From assembly GCA_027117675.1 (NCBI GenBank), contig JAJAYM010000044.1, positions 1-6,323 on the forward strand: a stretch of 6,323 bases of DNA, given 5' to 3'. The notes beneath the pieces are model-generated. The model did no database searches. It was not told the DNA's origin and saw nothing but the letters and a program-made list of their open reading frames with translations. Source of the stretch: Actinomycetes bacterium (GTDB taxonomy: Bacteria > Actinomycetota > Actinomycetes > JAHEKZ01). Within the stretch, counting starts at the first letter, position 1; every line of letters begins with the position of its first letter. Position numbers and translations under genes: made by a program. This document shows, one piece after another, positions 1 through 6,299 of the stretch.

Positions 1-1196
1 CCTTGGTGTTGGACGAGACGATCCGCCACGGCGTCGACGGCGAGCACTTGGTCCTCATCGAGGCGACGTGTAACCAGGTCAATCAGGACGGCGGCTACAC
101 CGGACTGCGCCCGAGTGACTTCGGAGACCAGGTCGGTGCCCTCGCGAAGCGATACGGCTTACCCGAGCAGCGACTCGTGTTGGGTGGCGATCATCTTGGG
201 CCGAACCCGTGGAAGCATTTGTCGGCCGAGACGGCGATGGCGAAGTCCGAGGAGTTGGTGTGGGCCTTCGTCACGGCTGGATTCACCAAGATCCACCTCG
301 ACACCTCCATCCGTTGCAGCGACGATCCACCCGGTGCGCTTTCACCGGCGCTGGTTGCCGAGCGGGCGGCGCGCCTTGCCGTCGTCGCCGAGCGGGCGGC
401 TGCCGAGGTTGGTGGTGCGCCTCGCTACGTGATCGGTACGGAGGTTCCCGTCCCCGGTGGCGAGTCAGCCGGAGAGCACGGTATCCACGTCAGCACTTTC
501 GACGACGTCGCCGAGACGATTGAGGTCACCGAGCTCGCGTTTGCGGCGGCCGGGGTATCGGACGCGTGGCAGCGCGTGTGTGCCGTCGTCGCGCAGCCAG
601 GGGTGGAGTTCAGCGACGCCGAGCTGTACGCGTACACGCCAGGACAAGCGGCACCCCTGGCGCCTTGCCTCGCCGGCGACGTTCGGCTGGTGTTCGAAGC
701 CCACAGCACTGACTACCAGTCACGTGCCGCGCTGAACGCCCTGGTGGCTGACCACTTCGCCATCCTCAAGGTGGGCCCTGGCTTGACGTTCGCCTACCGC
801 GAGGCACTCTTTGGCCTGTCGTTCATCGAGGATGAGCTGCTGGGAACTGCGGCTTCTGGCGTCCGCACGGTTCTGGACGCGGCCATGGTTTCGGACCCGG
901 CTCACTGGCAGCCGTTCTATCCAGCTGACGCCGAGCGTGCGGCGTACGCTCGCAAGTACTCGCGCAGCGACAGGTCGCGTTACTACTGGCCGGTGCCACG
1001 GGTCCAGCAGGCAGTGGCGACGTTGGCGGCCAACCTCGAGAGGACCGGGCTCCCGGAGGAGTTGGTCAGTCAGTTCTTGCCATGGCTGACTCCCACCGAG
1101 GTTCCGGGGCTAGCCGTCGGGGGCTCCCTCACGGGAGACGCGGTCCTGCGCGCAGCGATCCGCAGAGTGCTGGACGCCTACGCCGCGGCCACTTGA
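1..1196 (+). CDS. kbaZ: Tagatose-1,6-bisphosphate aldolase non-catalytic subunit, KbaZ/GatZ family (5' end outside window)
   Basis: About 398 codons are visible, read in the frame beginning at base 3 and ending at TGA 1194-1196. Enterobacterial KbaZ/GatZ are about 420-426 residues. The visible protein starts where E. coli KbaZ is near residue 25, so the TTG at base 3 is an internal Leu codon and the true start lies upstream. Diagnostic blocks, counted from base 3: LIEATCNQVNQDGGYTG (18-34), LGGDHLGPNPW (60-70), KIHLD (96-100), YVIGTEVPVPGG (142-153), QPGVEF (198-203), FEAHSTDYQ (231-239), HFAILKVGPGLTFA (251-264) and SRYYWPVPR (about 323-331). In enterics this subunit stabilises and activates the class II aldolase KbaY/GatY, which splits D-tagatose 1,6-bisphosphate into dihydroxyacetone phosphate and glyceraldehyde 3-phosphate in the cytoplasm. 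Some relatives have been reported to be ketohexose(-phosphate) 4-epimerases, so the exact activity here is open. No partner aldolase lies downstream; it would have to be upstream. Leu53 uses the rare TTA codon (159-161). Confidence 0.93.
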   Translation, partial: LVLDETIRHGVDGEHLVLIEATCNQVNQDGGYTGLRPSDFGDQVGALAKRYGLPEQRLVLGGDHLGPNPWKHLSAETAMAKSEELVWAFVTAGFTKIHLDTSIRCSDDPPGALSPALVAERAARLAVVAERAAAEVGGAPRYVIGTEVPVPGGESAGEHGIHVSTFDDVAETIEVTELAFAAAGVSDAWQRVCAVVAQPGVEFSDAELYAYTPGQAAPLAPCLAGDVRLVFEAHSTDYQSRAALNALVADHFAILKVGPGLTFAYREALFGLSFIEDELLGTAASGVRTVLDAAMVSDPAHWQPFYPADAERAAYARKYSRSDRSRYYWPVPRVQQAVATLAANLERTGLPEELVSQFLPWLTPTEVPGLAVGGSLTGDAVLRAAIRRVLDAYAAAT

Positions 1197-1250
1197 CAAC
1201 CCCGTCGCGACACACCCAGTGGACGCCCCGGCCCGTCGAGTGTGCGCTGC
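1197..1250. terminator. Convergent intergenic gap with weak imperfect hairpin
   Basis: These 54 bp separate two genes that converge. GCG-A-CACAC (1207-1215) can pair with GTGTG-CGC (1240-1247) with A1210 bulged. Inside it, GACG (1222-1225) can pair with CGTC (1234-1237) around an 8-base C/G loop. No T-run follows on either strand, so this is not a canonical intrinsic terminator. Many actinobacterial terminators lack the U-tract, so a bidirectional terminator role is possible but unproven. Nothing else is visible in the gap. Confidence 0.25.
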
Positions 1251-2888
1251 TCAGCTCCTGAGCCGCTTCATCACGCCGTCGCCGGCATGTTCAGCGATGA
1301 GAGCAGGATCGCCACAAACGATCAACAGGTCACGTGCACGCGACATGCCGACATAGAGCATCTCGCGGGCGTGGGCTGGCTCACGGAACCCGTTGACTGC
1401 GAGTACGACCGCGGGGCGCTCCAGCCCCTTGAATCCGAGCACGCTTCCGTAGAACGCATCGGCGTCGTCCCAGAAGGATTCCCAGTAGCCCGATGTCCCC
1501 TCGCTCAGCACGCGGTCGACCTGAACTGGATGCCGGCTGCCCGTGGTCAGGAGTGCTACCGAATCCGGCGGCCAGCCAGCGTCCATGAGGGCAACCACGA
1601 CGTCGTCGGCAGTCGAGATGGCGTCGTCGGTACTGCACGGGATGAACTGCACGGGTTGTCCGTTGCCGCCGAGGTAACGCATTTGTTCGGGAGCTAACGA
1701 GCCGAAAGCCTGAGCGATCTGTTTGGTGTTACGCAAGTTCTCGTCTAAGGAAACGGTGACCAGGTTCTCTGGGGGCGCTCCTTCTCGCCCGAAGATTCGC
1801 TGACCCTCGTCGAGAAAGATGGTCAGCGCACCGGATGCCGGATCACGCAGCCCGGCGAGCAGCGCCGGCCACCAGGAGTCGGCGAAGTCCTGTGCCTCGT
1901 CGACGACGATGGCGTCGAACCGCTCGGACTCGGTGAGATGCGCCGCGAGGGTGAGCATCTCGATCGGCAGCTCGGTTTCCCAGTACGGAGGCCCAACCCC
2001 TTCGAGCGGCTTGGCACCCCACTGGACGCCGAGGTTGTGGAAGCTGCCGACGTAGGCCGGACGGTCGTCCTTGGGAAGCGAGGCGAACCGACGCCGCACG
2101 AAAGAGGCGAGCCCCCGGCTGTAGCAGACGAAGGCGACGCGCTGACCTTCTCGACTGAGCCGCCGAGCCTGGTCGACAGCGAGAAAGGATTTTCCGGTGC
2201 CGGCGCCGCCACGGACCAGGATGCGCGGGTTGCTGCGTAGCTGTCGCAGGATCGTCGACTGTTGAGCGGTGAGCTTCTCAACGGCATGCTCGCGCTCGGC
2301 GAGAGCGCCAAGCAGCTCGCGTTGGGCCCCCGGCCGAGCAGTCAGGCACCGGACGATCTCGTCGATGTGCTCGTGGTCGGCAGCGGCCGCCCCCTCAACA
2401 TCGTGAAGCGCGGACTCGACCTTGTGGGCGGCGAGCGCCGTGATGTCGGTCGAGTCAAGGATCATCCAGCGCGGACACTCTGGTGCCGCGAAGTCGTCGT
2501 CAACGAAAGTAAAGGGGAAGGCCACCAGGTGAGTCATGCGGAGGTCGTGCAGGGTCGAGCGCTGGCGGATGAAATCTCGCAGCGCGTAGCGGGTTCGCTT
2601 GGCCTGCTTTACCGGGTCGATGGGCGAGCGTCGGCCATCCTGGTGCACCTGCACCCACGAGCCGTCTTCGGCGCGAGTGATGTGGCCGCCCTTGACTTCG
2701 ACGGTGGCGACCCCGACCCCTGGCCAGAGAACCACCAGGTCGGCCTCGCAGTCACCTTTGCGATCGGTGAGCGCCAAGTTCGACCAGAGGATGGCGTCGT
2801 CCGGAAGTTGCTCGCGCAGCGCCCGCCACACGACGCGTTCGGCGTCGGACTCGAAGTTCTGGGTGTCTGGGAGGCAGCGCGCCGTCAT
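1251..2888 (-). CDS. NERD nuclease-domain / UvrD-like superfamily 1 helicase fusion
   Basis: A 545-residue predicted cytoplasmic protein with an ATG start and TGA stop. The N-terminal NERD domain (about 10-120) keeps a PD-(D/E)XK-like pattern: E17 in SDAERVVW, D50 in EADLVVLW, E64 and K66 in VEVKGG, and Q95 in KQAKRTRYAL. A linker of about 80 residues leads to a compact SF1 helicase core: Walker A GGAGTGKS (227-234), motif II VVDEAQD (328-334), motif III-like FLDEGQRIF (358-366), the arginine-bearing LDENLRNTKQI (381-391), FKGLE (486-490) and motif VI YVGMSRARD (512-520). The protein is smaller than UvrD/Rep (about 700 residues), consistent with the large 1B/2B insertions being absent. Expected role: ATP-driven nucleic-acid translocation coupled to nuclease activity, in repair, processing or defence. 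The start is 25 bp after the stop of the preceding minus-strand gene and has no clear Shine-Dalgarno (ACACCTCCC precedes ATG). Leu381 and Leu398 use TTA codons within a locally A/T-richer patch. Family call is strong; biological role is inference. Confidence 0.93.
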   Translation of the reverse strand: MTARCLPDTQNFESDAERVVWRALREQLPDDAILWSNLALTDRKGDCEADLVVLWPGVGVATVEVKGGHITRAEDGSWVQVHQDGRRSPIDPVKQAKRTRYALRDFIRQRSTLHDLRMTHLVAFPFTFVDDDFAAPECPRWMILDSTDITALAAHKVESALHDVEGAAAADHEHIDEIVRCLTARPGAQRELLGALAEREHAVEKLTAQQSTILRQLRSNPRILVRGGAGTGKSFLAVDQARRLSREGQRVAFVCYSRGLASFVRRRFASLPKDDRPAYVGSFHNLGVQWGAKPLEGVGPPYWETELPIEMLTLAAHLTESERFDAIVVDEAQDFADSWWPALLAGLRDPASGALTIFLDEGQRIFGREGAPPENLVTVSLDENLRNTKQIAQAFGSLAPEQMRYLGGNGQPVQFIPCSTDDAISTADDVVVALMDAGWPPDSVALLTTGSRHPVQVDRVLSEGTSGYWESFWDDADAFYGSVLGFKGLERPAVVLAVNGFREPAHAREMLYVGMSRARDLLIVCGDPALIAEHAGDGVMKRLRS

Positions 2889-2913
2889 GGGAGGTGTCTA
2901 CCCGACAAGACCG

Positions 2914-3216
2914 TCAGTTGGAAGCTGGCCCGAGCCCATTCAGGTAGTCGGTGACACGCTCCGGCGTCCATTCGGCTTCGAGCTGTTCAGCCACAGCGTT
3001 GGCAGCGCTGGCGTGGTCACCTTCGGTCGTCGTCCAGCCTGACCGCGTCCATCCTGCGAGGTAGTCGTCGCCGCCGACCTCGCCGAGGCGCATCGCGGCC
3101 TCGTCAATGGCTTCCTGGAAGCGGGCGGCCAGCTGGATCTTGGTGACGTCGTCGCCTTCGCGCGCGACGACCATCGACGGAAGGTCGCGCCACAAGGTGA
3201 TCTGGTATTCGGCCAT
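2914..3216 (-). CDS. Small PF13769-like ('virulence factor' family) protein
   Basis: A 100-residue acidic, soluble-looking protein with no signal peptide or membrane segment. It begins MAEYQITLWRDLPSMVVAR, then has a central RFQEAIDEAAMRLG helix (32-45), DDYLAGWTRSGW (50-61) and an acidic C-terminal helix with AAANAVAEQLEAEW-type composition (about 70-83). The YxxxxWRDIPxxV opening, the RFQEAID-AAMR helix and the D-YL-W block match my recollection of the small family that Pfam names 'Virulence factor' (PF13769), found in alphaproteobacteria and actinobacteria. The name is historical and no biochemical activity is known to me, so it should not be read as pathogenicity. The ATG at 3214-3216 has only a weak AGG about 8 bases upstream, inside a possible hairpin. 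It lies 50 bp after the DUF1501 gene and 25 bp before the NERD-helicase, on the same strand, so co-transcription is plausible. Gene call is secure; family assignment is moderate. Confidence 0.82.
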   Translation of the reverse strand: MAEYQITLWRDLPSMVVAREGDDVTKIQLAARFQEAIDEAAMRLGEVGGDDYLAGWTRSGWTTTEGDHASAANAVAEQLEAEWTPERVTDYLNGLGPASN

Positions 3217-3217
3217 G

Positions 3218-3238
3218 CGACGAGCCTAAGGGGCGTCG
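3218..3238 (-). promoter_or_regulatory. Possible leader hairpin overlapping the ribosome-binding region of the PF13769-like gene
   Basis: Read on the minus strand, CGACGCC (3238-3232) can pair with GGC (3226-3224) and GTCG (3221-3218) around a CCTTA loop, with a 2-base bulge. The stem ends one base before the ATG at 3216 and contains the only Shine-Dalgarno-like bases (TTAGG). The same CGTCG at 3234-3238 can instead pair with CGACG at 3253-3257, so two exclusive folds are possible. This may tune translation or be chance in GC-rich DNA. Confidence 0.2.
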
Positions 3239-3266
3239 TTCGCGGCTCTGGGCGACGGGGTCTGTA

Positions 3267-4553
3267 TCAGGCTCGCGCGCGAAATGCACCGAGCCGGTCG
3301 GCGGTCAGGTCAGGGAACACCGTCGAGAGTGACCCAGCGCCACACCGCTTCTCCAACAGCTCGGCCAGCACGTTGCGGTAGTCGGTCGTCACGGCCAGGT
3401 CGCCGTCCACGAGGGCTGCATCAGCCAACCCGGGCCACTGCCCGTAGACCTGGCCACCCTTGACGCCACCGCCAAGCAGCATGACGGCCTGCCCGTGGCC
3501 GTGGTCGGTGCCGCCCGATCCGTTCTCCTTCACGCGTCGGCCGAACTCTGAGAGCGTGATGACGGTGACGCGCCCCATCGTGCTTCCGAGATCGGACGCG
3601 AACGCGTCCAGCGTCTTCGCCAGCTGGCTGAGGTGGCTGCGCAGCCAGCCGCCACCGACGGTTCCCATCCCCGAGTGCATGTCCCAGTCACCGAAGTCGA
3701 CGCAGGCCACTTGCAGGCCGACGTTGGACTTGATCAGGTGAGCGACGTCCTTCATGGCGGTGCCGAGCTCGGTGTGCGGGTAGGACGCCGCATCCCTCGG
3801 ACGGTATCCCCCGCGTTGCAAGTCGGCGGCCGTGTTCACCGCGCTCACCGCCATGCGCGCCGGGGCGGCCATGAGCGCAGGGGCGTCATCGTTCATTCCC
3901 ATCAGCGCGGCACGCCATGCGTTTCGGTCAGCGGCCGTTGGCGACTTTGACAGCGTGAACGAGTCGACGGAGAGGAAAGAGAGCTCAGGTGTGCCGCCGC
4001 CGAACGAGACCGGTGGACGGTTCGCGCCAACCTGGACGCCGCGGTAAGCGCCGCCGCTGGATCGCAGGCCCAGTACGCGGTCGAGCCAGCCAGACCTGAT
4101 CGTCGATCCAGGCGCGGCGCGCTCGATCTCGCCCATCGCCGCGAAGTGCGACCGGTTGGGTTTGGCCATACCGACGGCGTTCACGACCCCCAAGGTTCCG
4201 TTCTTCCAGTACTTGAGGAGTGGTTCGAGCGCCGGATGCATGCCAAAGTTGTTGTCGAGCCCCAGCAACCGGCTCTCCGGGATTGCGACGGTGGGCCGCA
4301 GCGCTCGGTAGCGCGGGTCCGCTGTTGGCACGAATGCCTGCAACCCGTCAAAGCCGCCGCGCAACGACAAGACAACGACGACATCTCCGTGATATCCGTC
4401 GGAGGCAAACGCGTATTTGGTCGCAAGTCCCTGCGTCGCCAGCGTTGCTCCGGTACCCAAGGCGGCGGCGCGCTGAAGTAGGGCCCGCCGGCTCATGCCG
4501 GGTGAGCTGTGCTCGCATCCGCACTCGGACGCCTCGTGCTCAGTCATCGTCAC
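3267..4553 (-). CDS. Tat-secreted DUF1501 family protein
   Basis: A 428-residue protein with stop TGA at 3269-3267. A twin-arginine signal, SRRALLQRAAALGTG (21-35), precedes a hydrophobic stretch, with likely cleavage after AFA (48-50). The mature part opens with VVVVLSLRGGFDGLQAFVP (58-76), then NRSHFAAMGEIE (133-144), FGDWDMHSGMG (287-297), LSEFGRRVKENGSGGTDHGHG (334-354, with TDHGHG at 349-354) and GGVKGGQVYGQWPGL (362-376). These are hallmarks of DUF1501 (PF07394), usually grouped with the alkaline phosphatase/sulfatase superfamily. D289, D291, H293, D350, H351 and H353 are candidate metal ligands by analogy. Substrate and reaction are unknown. Two starts are possible: GTG at 4553, which shares a GTGA 4-bp overlap with the DUF1800 stop, or ATG at 4547, which has GAGG five bases upstream and is the better-placed site. 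Either way the gene is translationally coupled to DUF1800. The pre-RR region is unusually hydrophilic, with a Cys-Gly-Cys (11-13). Confidence 0.94.
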   Translation of the reverse strand: MTMTEHEASECGCEHSSPGMSRRALLQRAAALGTGATLATQGLATKYAFASDGYHGDVVVVLSLRGGFDGLQAFVPTADPRYRALRPTVAIPESRLLGLDNNFGMHPALEPLLKYWKNGTLGVVNAVGMAKPNRSHFAAMGEIERAAPGSTIRSGWLDRVLGLRSSGGAYRGVQVGANRPPVSFGGGTPELSFLSVDSFTLSKSPTAADRNAWRAALMGMNDDAPALMAAPARMAVSAVNTAADLQRGGYRPRDAASYPHTELGTAMKDVAHLIKSNVGLQVACVDFGDWDMHSGMGTVGGGWLRSHLSQLAKTLDAFASDLGSTMGRVTVITLSEFGRRVKENGSGGTDHGHGQAVMLLGGGVKGGQVYGQWPGLADAALVDGDLAVTTDYRNVLAELLEKRCGAGSLSTVFPDLTADRLGAFRARA

Positions 4554-6151
4554 CTCACCCCGTGATACGGCGAGTCGAGGATGAGCGCGACCGCTGGACC
4601 CATGCGGTAGAGCGCCTCGGCGTCACGCCTGTCGAAGGGGTCGGAGGCGCGACGGTCGAGGAACGACAAGATGACTTTCTTGTGACGGTCCTCGATGGTG
4701 CGGAAAACCAGCCGGCGGGCGAGGTCGTCGACCATGTCGCCGTAGTTGCGGGGAAGCTGGGCGGGTAGCAGCGAGCGCAGCGGTGGCATCGGCAGCTCTT
4801 CGGCTCCCCAGTGCGACGCCAACGAAAGGTGTCGATTCCATCGGTTGAGTGTCGACCCTGCCGAAAGCCACGAGGCGCCCTCATCGGGGTAGCCGTCCGG
4901 GAGCCCCCAGGCGTGGGGGGCCTGGCCGAGCTCGGTGACCATCCAGTGCAGCGTGCGTAAGCCGTCGGTGCGGTCTCCCGACTCTTGGCGGTACCCGAGC
5001 AGCCGCAGCGTCGCGATGACGTCCTCGTAGGGGCGGCGCATCTTCTGCCCAACGGAGGCGGCGAAGGCGTCGCTCAAGAAGAGGTAGCGCAGCATTGGCT
5101 CGATCGCTGTTCCGTTGTTGAGATACACCTGCGCAAGCTCGTCAACGAAGGTGTCGTCCGGTGTGTCAGAGATGAAGCGCACCCACAACTTGCGCGATAG
5201 GTGTCGCGCGGTGGCCGGATGCCTCGCGAGGTGGCGCAGGTAGTCGATTCCCAGCTGCTCACCCTCGACCTGCTTGGTGTTGGCACGGTCGAAACCAAGG
5301 ACGCTGACCTGTCCGGTGTAGTGAGCATATTCGTCGTATGCATACAGCTGCGTGTCGGGTCGGAGGGTGAACCCGGTCATAATCAGAGCCGAGTCGAACA
5401 TCTCCTTCTCGGTGTAGCCGCCGTCAATGCCGACCGTGTGCAGCTCGAGCACTTCGCGGCCGTAGTTCTCGTTTGGGTTGTCGCGGCTGGACTCCGCGTT
5501 GTTCAGATAGACAAGCATCGCCGGGTGCTTGGCGCTGGCGATGAGCATGTCTTCGAACGTTCCGAGGGCGTGCTTGCGGATCACAGTCGCGTCGTAGTCG
5601 TGACGCGCGAACCAGACTTTGTCGGACGGGCACGTGATGTGTAGATGGTTCGACCAGAACTCGCACATCACTTCAAACAGCTGACGCTTGCTCCACGTTG
5701 CCCGCGAGATGGTTGCCATCGAGAGCTCGGTCATGAAGGGCCAACGACCACCCTCGGGAACCCGCCTGATCACGTCAGGGATCGACCACGAGAGCCACGG
5801 GAATTTGTTGTGCAGTTGTCTCTGGAACGTCGAGTCGTCGATGGTGCCAGGGGAAAGCTGCTGGTCGAGCCAGGTGGTGATTCCCTTGGCTTTGACGTAG
5901 TCGAAGGACGCCGGGGTCGGGCCGTAGGTCGCGCGTCGTAGCAGGTGCAAGTGCTGGTCGGCTGGCACGAAGTCGCGCCCAGGGCGGGACGCGGTGGCCG
6001 CATTCGCCGGGGCCGCTCCCGTGGCGAGAGCGACGCCTCCGGCCACTCCCACGGCGCCGGCCAGCTGCAGCACCTGACGTCGGGTGGGAGGGGTCATGGT
6101 TGGCCATCGACCGAATACCGGCAGGCCCTTCGACTGCAGGGCGAGATTCAC
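4550..6151 (-). CDS. Tat-secreted DUF1800 family protein
   Basis: A 533-residue protein from GTG 6151, or 515 residues from the in-frame ATG at 6097, to TGA at 4552-4550. A Tat signal, TRRQVLQLAGAVGVAGG (23-39), has likely cleavage after APANA (47-51). The ATG start gives the more typical short n-region (MTPPTRRQ); neither start has a convincing Shine-Dalgarno. DUF1800 (PF08811) hallmarks in order are HLLRRATYGPTP (69-80), WLDQQL (94-99), FEVMCEFWSNHLHI (159-172), YDATVIRKHALGTFEDML (186-203), KHPAMLVYLNN (208-218), NPNENYGREVLELHTVGIDG (225-244), GYTEKE (245-250), HLSRKLWVRFISD (317-329), RRPYEDVIATLRLLG (372-386) and WLSAGSTLNRWN (428-439). The length is normal for the family. The protein should be exported folded; no C-terminal anchor is visible, so it is probably soluble or loosely associated outside the membrane. 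Its biochemical function is not established. It is the first gene of the minus-strand series and is coupled to the DUF1501 gene, the standard partner. Leu398 uses TTA (4960-4958). Confidence 0.94.
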   Translation of the reverse strand: MNLALQSKGLPVFGRWPTMTPPTRRQVLQLAGAVGVAGGVALATGAAPANAATASRPGRDFVPADQHLHLLRRATYGPTPASFDYVKAKGITTWLDQQLSPGTIDDSTFQRQLHNKFPWLSWSIPDVIRRVPEGGRWPFMTELSMATISRATWSKRQLFEVMCEFWSNHLHITCPSDKVWFARHDYDATVIRKHALGTFEDMLIASAKHPAMLVYLNNAESSRDNPNENYGREVLELHTVGIDGGYTEKEMFDSALIMTGFTLRPDTQLYAYDEYAHYTGQVSVLGFDRANTKQVEGEQLGIDYLRHLARHPATARHLSRKLWVRFISDTPDDTFVDELAQVYLNNGTAIEPMLRYLFLSDAFAASVGQKMRRPYEDVIATLRLLGYRQESGDRTDGLRTLHWMVTELGQAPHAWGLPDGYPDEGASWLSAGSTLNRWNRHLSLASHWGAEELPMPPLRSLLPAQLPRNYGDMVDDLARRLVFRTIEDRHKKVILSFLDRRASDPFDRRDAEALYRMGPAVALILDSPYHGVR

Positions 6152-6156
6152 CCGCT

Positions 6157-6177
6157 CGGCCCAGACAATTCGGGCCG
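6157..6177 (-). promoter_or_regulatory. Inverted repeat just upstream of the DUF1800 GTG start
   Basis: CGGCCC (6157-6162) and GGGCCG (6172-6177) are perfect 6-bp inverted arms around a 9-base spacer. On the minus strand the arm ends five bases before the GTG at 6151, so in RNA the hairpin would sit beside or over the weak GAGCGG ribosome-binding candidate. It could be a leader structure or a protein-binding palindrome. Short GC palindromes are common by chance in such DNA, so support is limited. Confidence 0.25.
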
Positions 6178-6184
6178 CGCGAGC

Positions 6185-6268
6185 TTCGAGGGCCGCGGGG
6201 GTTGAGGGACGCGCGGGTTTGAGGGACGCGCGGGTTCGAGGGACGCGGGGGTTTGAGGGACGCGCGGG
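6185..6268. repeat. Tandem repeat: five copies of a 17-bp (one 16-bp) unit
   Basis: The + strand consensus is TTTGAGGGACGCGCGGG. Copies: 6185-6201 (TTCGAGGGCCGCGGGGG, most diverged), 6202-6217 (16 bp, one T fewer), 6218-6234 (exact), 6235-6251 (TTCGAGGGACGCGGGGG) and 6252-6268 (exact). A TTGAG stub at 6269-6273 starts a sixth copy and then diverges. Copies are contiguous with no spacers, so this is not CRISPR. Two alternating flavours are visible: copies 1 and 4 have TTC at the start and a GGGGG end, while the others have TTT/TT and a CGCGGG end. The tract lies 34 bp upstream of the DUF1800 GTG. On the minus strand no frame contains a stop across the repeat, so it is open in all three frames. 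It could be slippage-prone spacer DNA, a binding array or part of a dispersed intergenic element. Confidence 0.9.
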
Positions 6269-6299
6269 TTGAGTAGAACTCGGCGTGCAAGTGACCGAG

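Noticed and set aside
159..161. TTA codons (also at 1748-1746, 1697-1695 and 4960-4958) as a bldA-type developmental control
   Set aside because: They occur in three unrelated genes and there is no evidence that the host is a Streptomyces-like organism. They are noted only as rare codons.
1193..1198. TTGACA, a perfect -35 hexamer on the + strand overlapping the kbaZ stop
   Set aside because: No -10-like hexamer occurs 16-19 bp downstream, and the only gene beyond it runs in the opposite direction.
1242..1697. Open + strand frame of 151 codons beginning in the convergent gap
   Set aside because: It is antisense to the helicase C-terminal motifs (FKGLE, motif VI), has no ribosome-binding site of note and resembles no family.
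2262..2954. Long open frame on the + strand (230 codons) antisense to the NERD-helicase
   Set aside because: It lies almost wholly opposite a gene with intact family motifs. Its product has no recognisable domain, and long antisense frames are expected in GC-rich coding DNA.
6185..6268. CRISPR array
   Set aside because: The units are 17 bp and contiguous with no spacers, and no cas gene is present.
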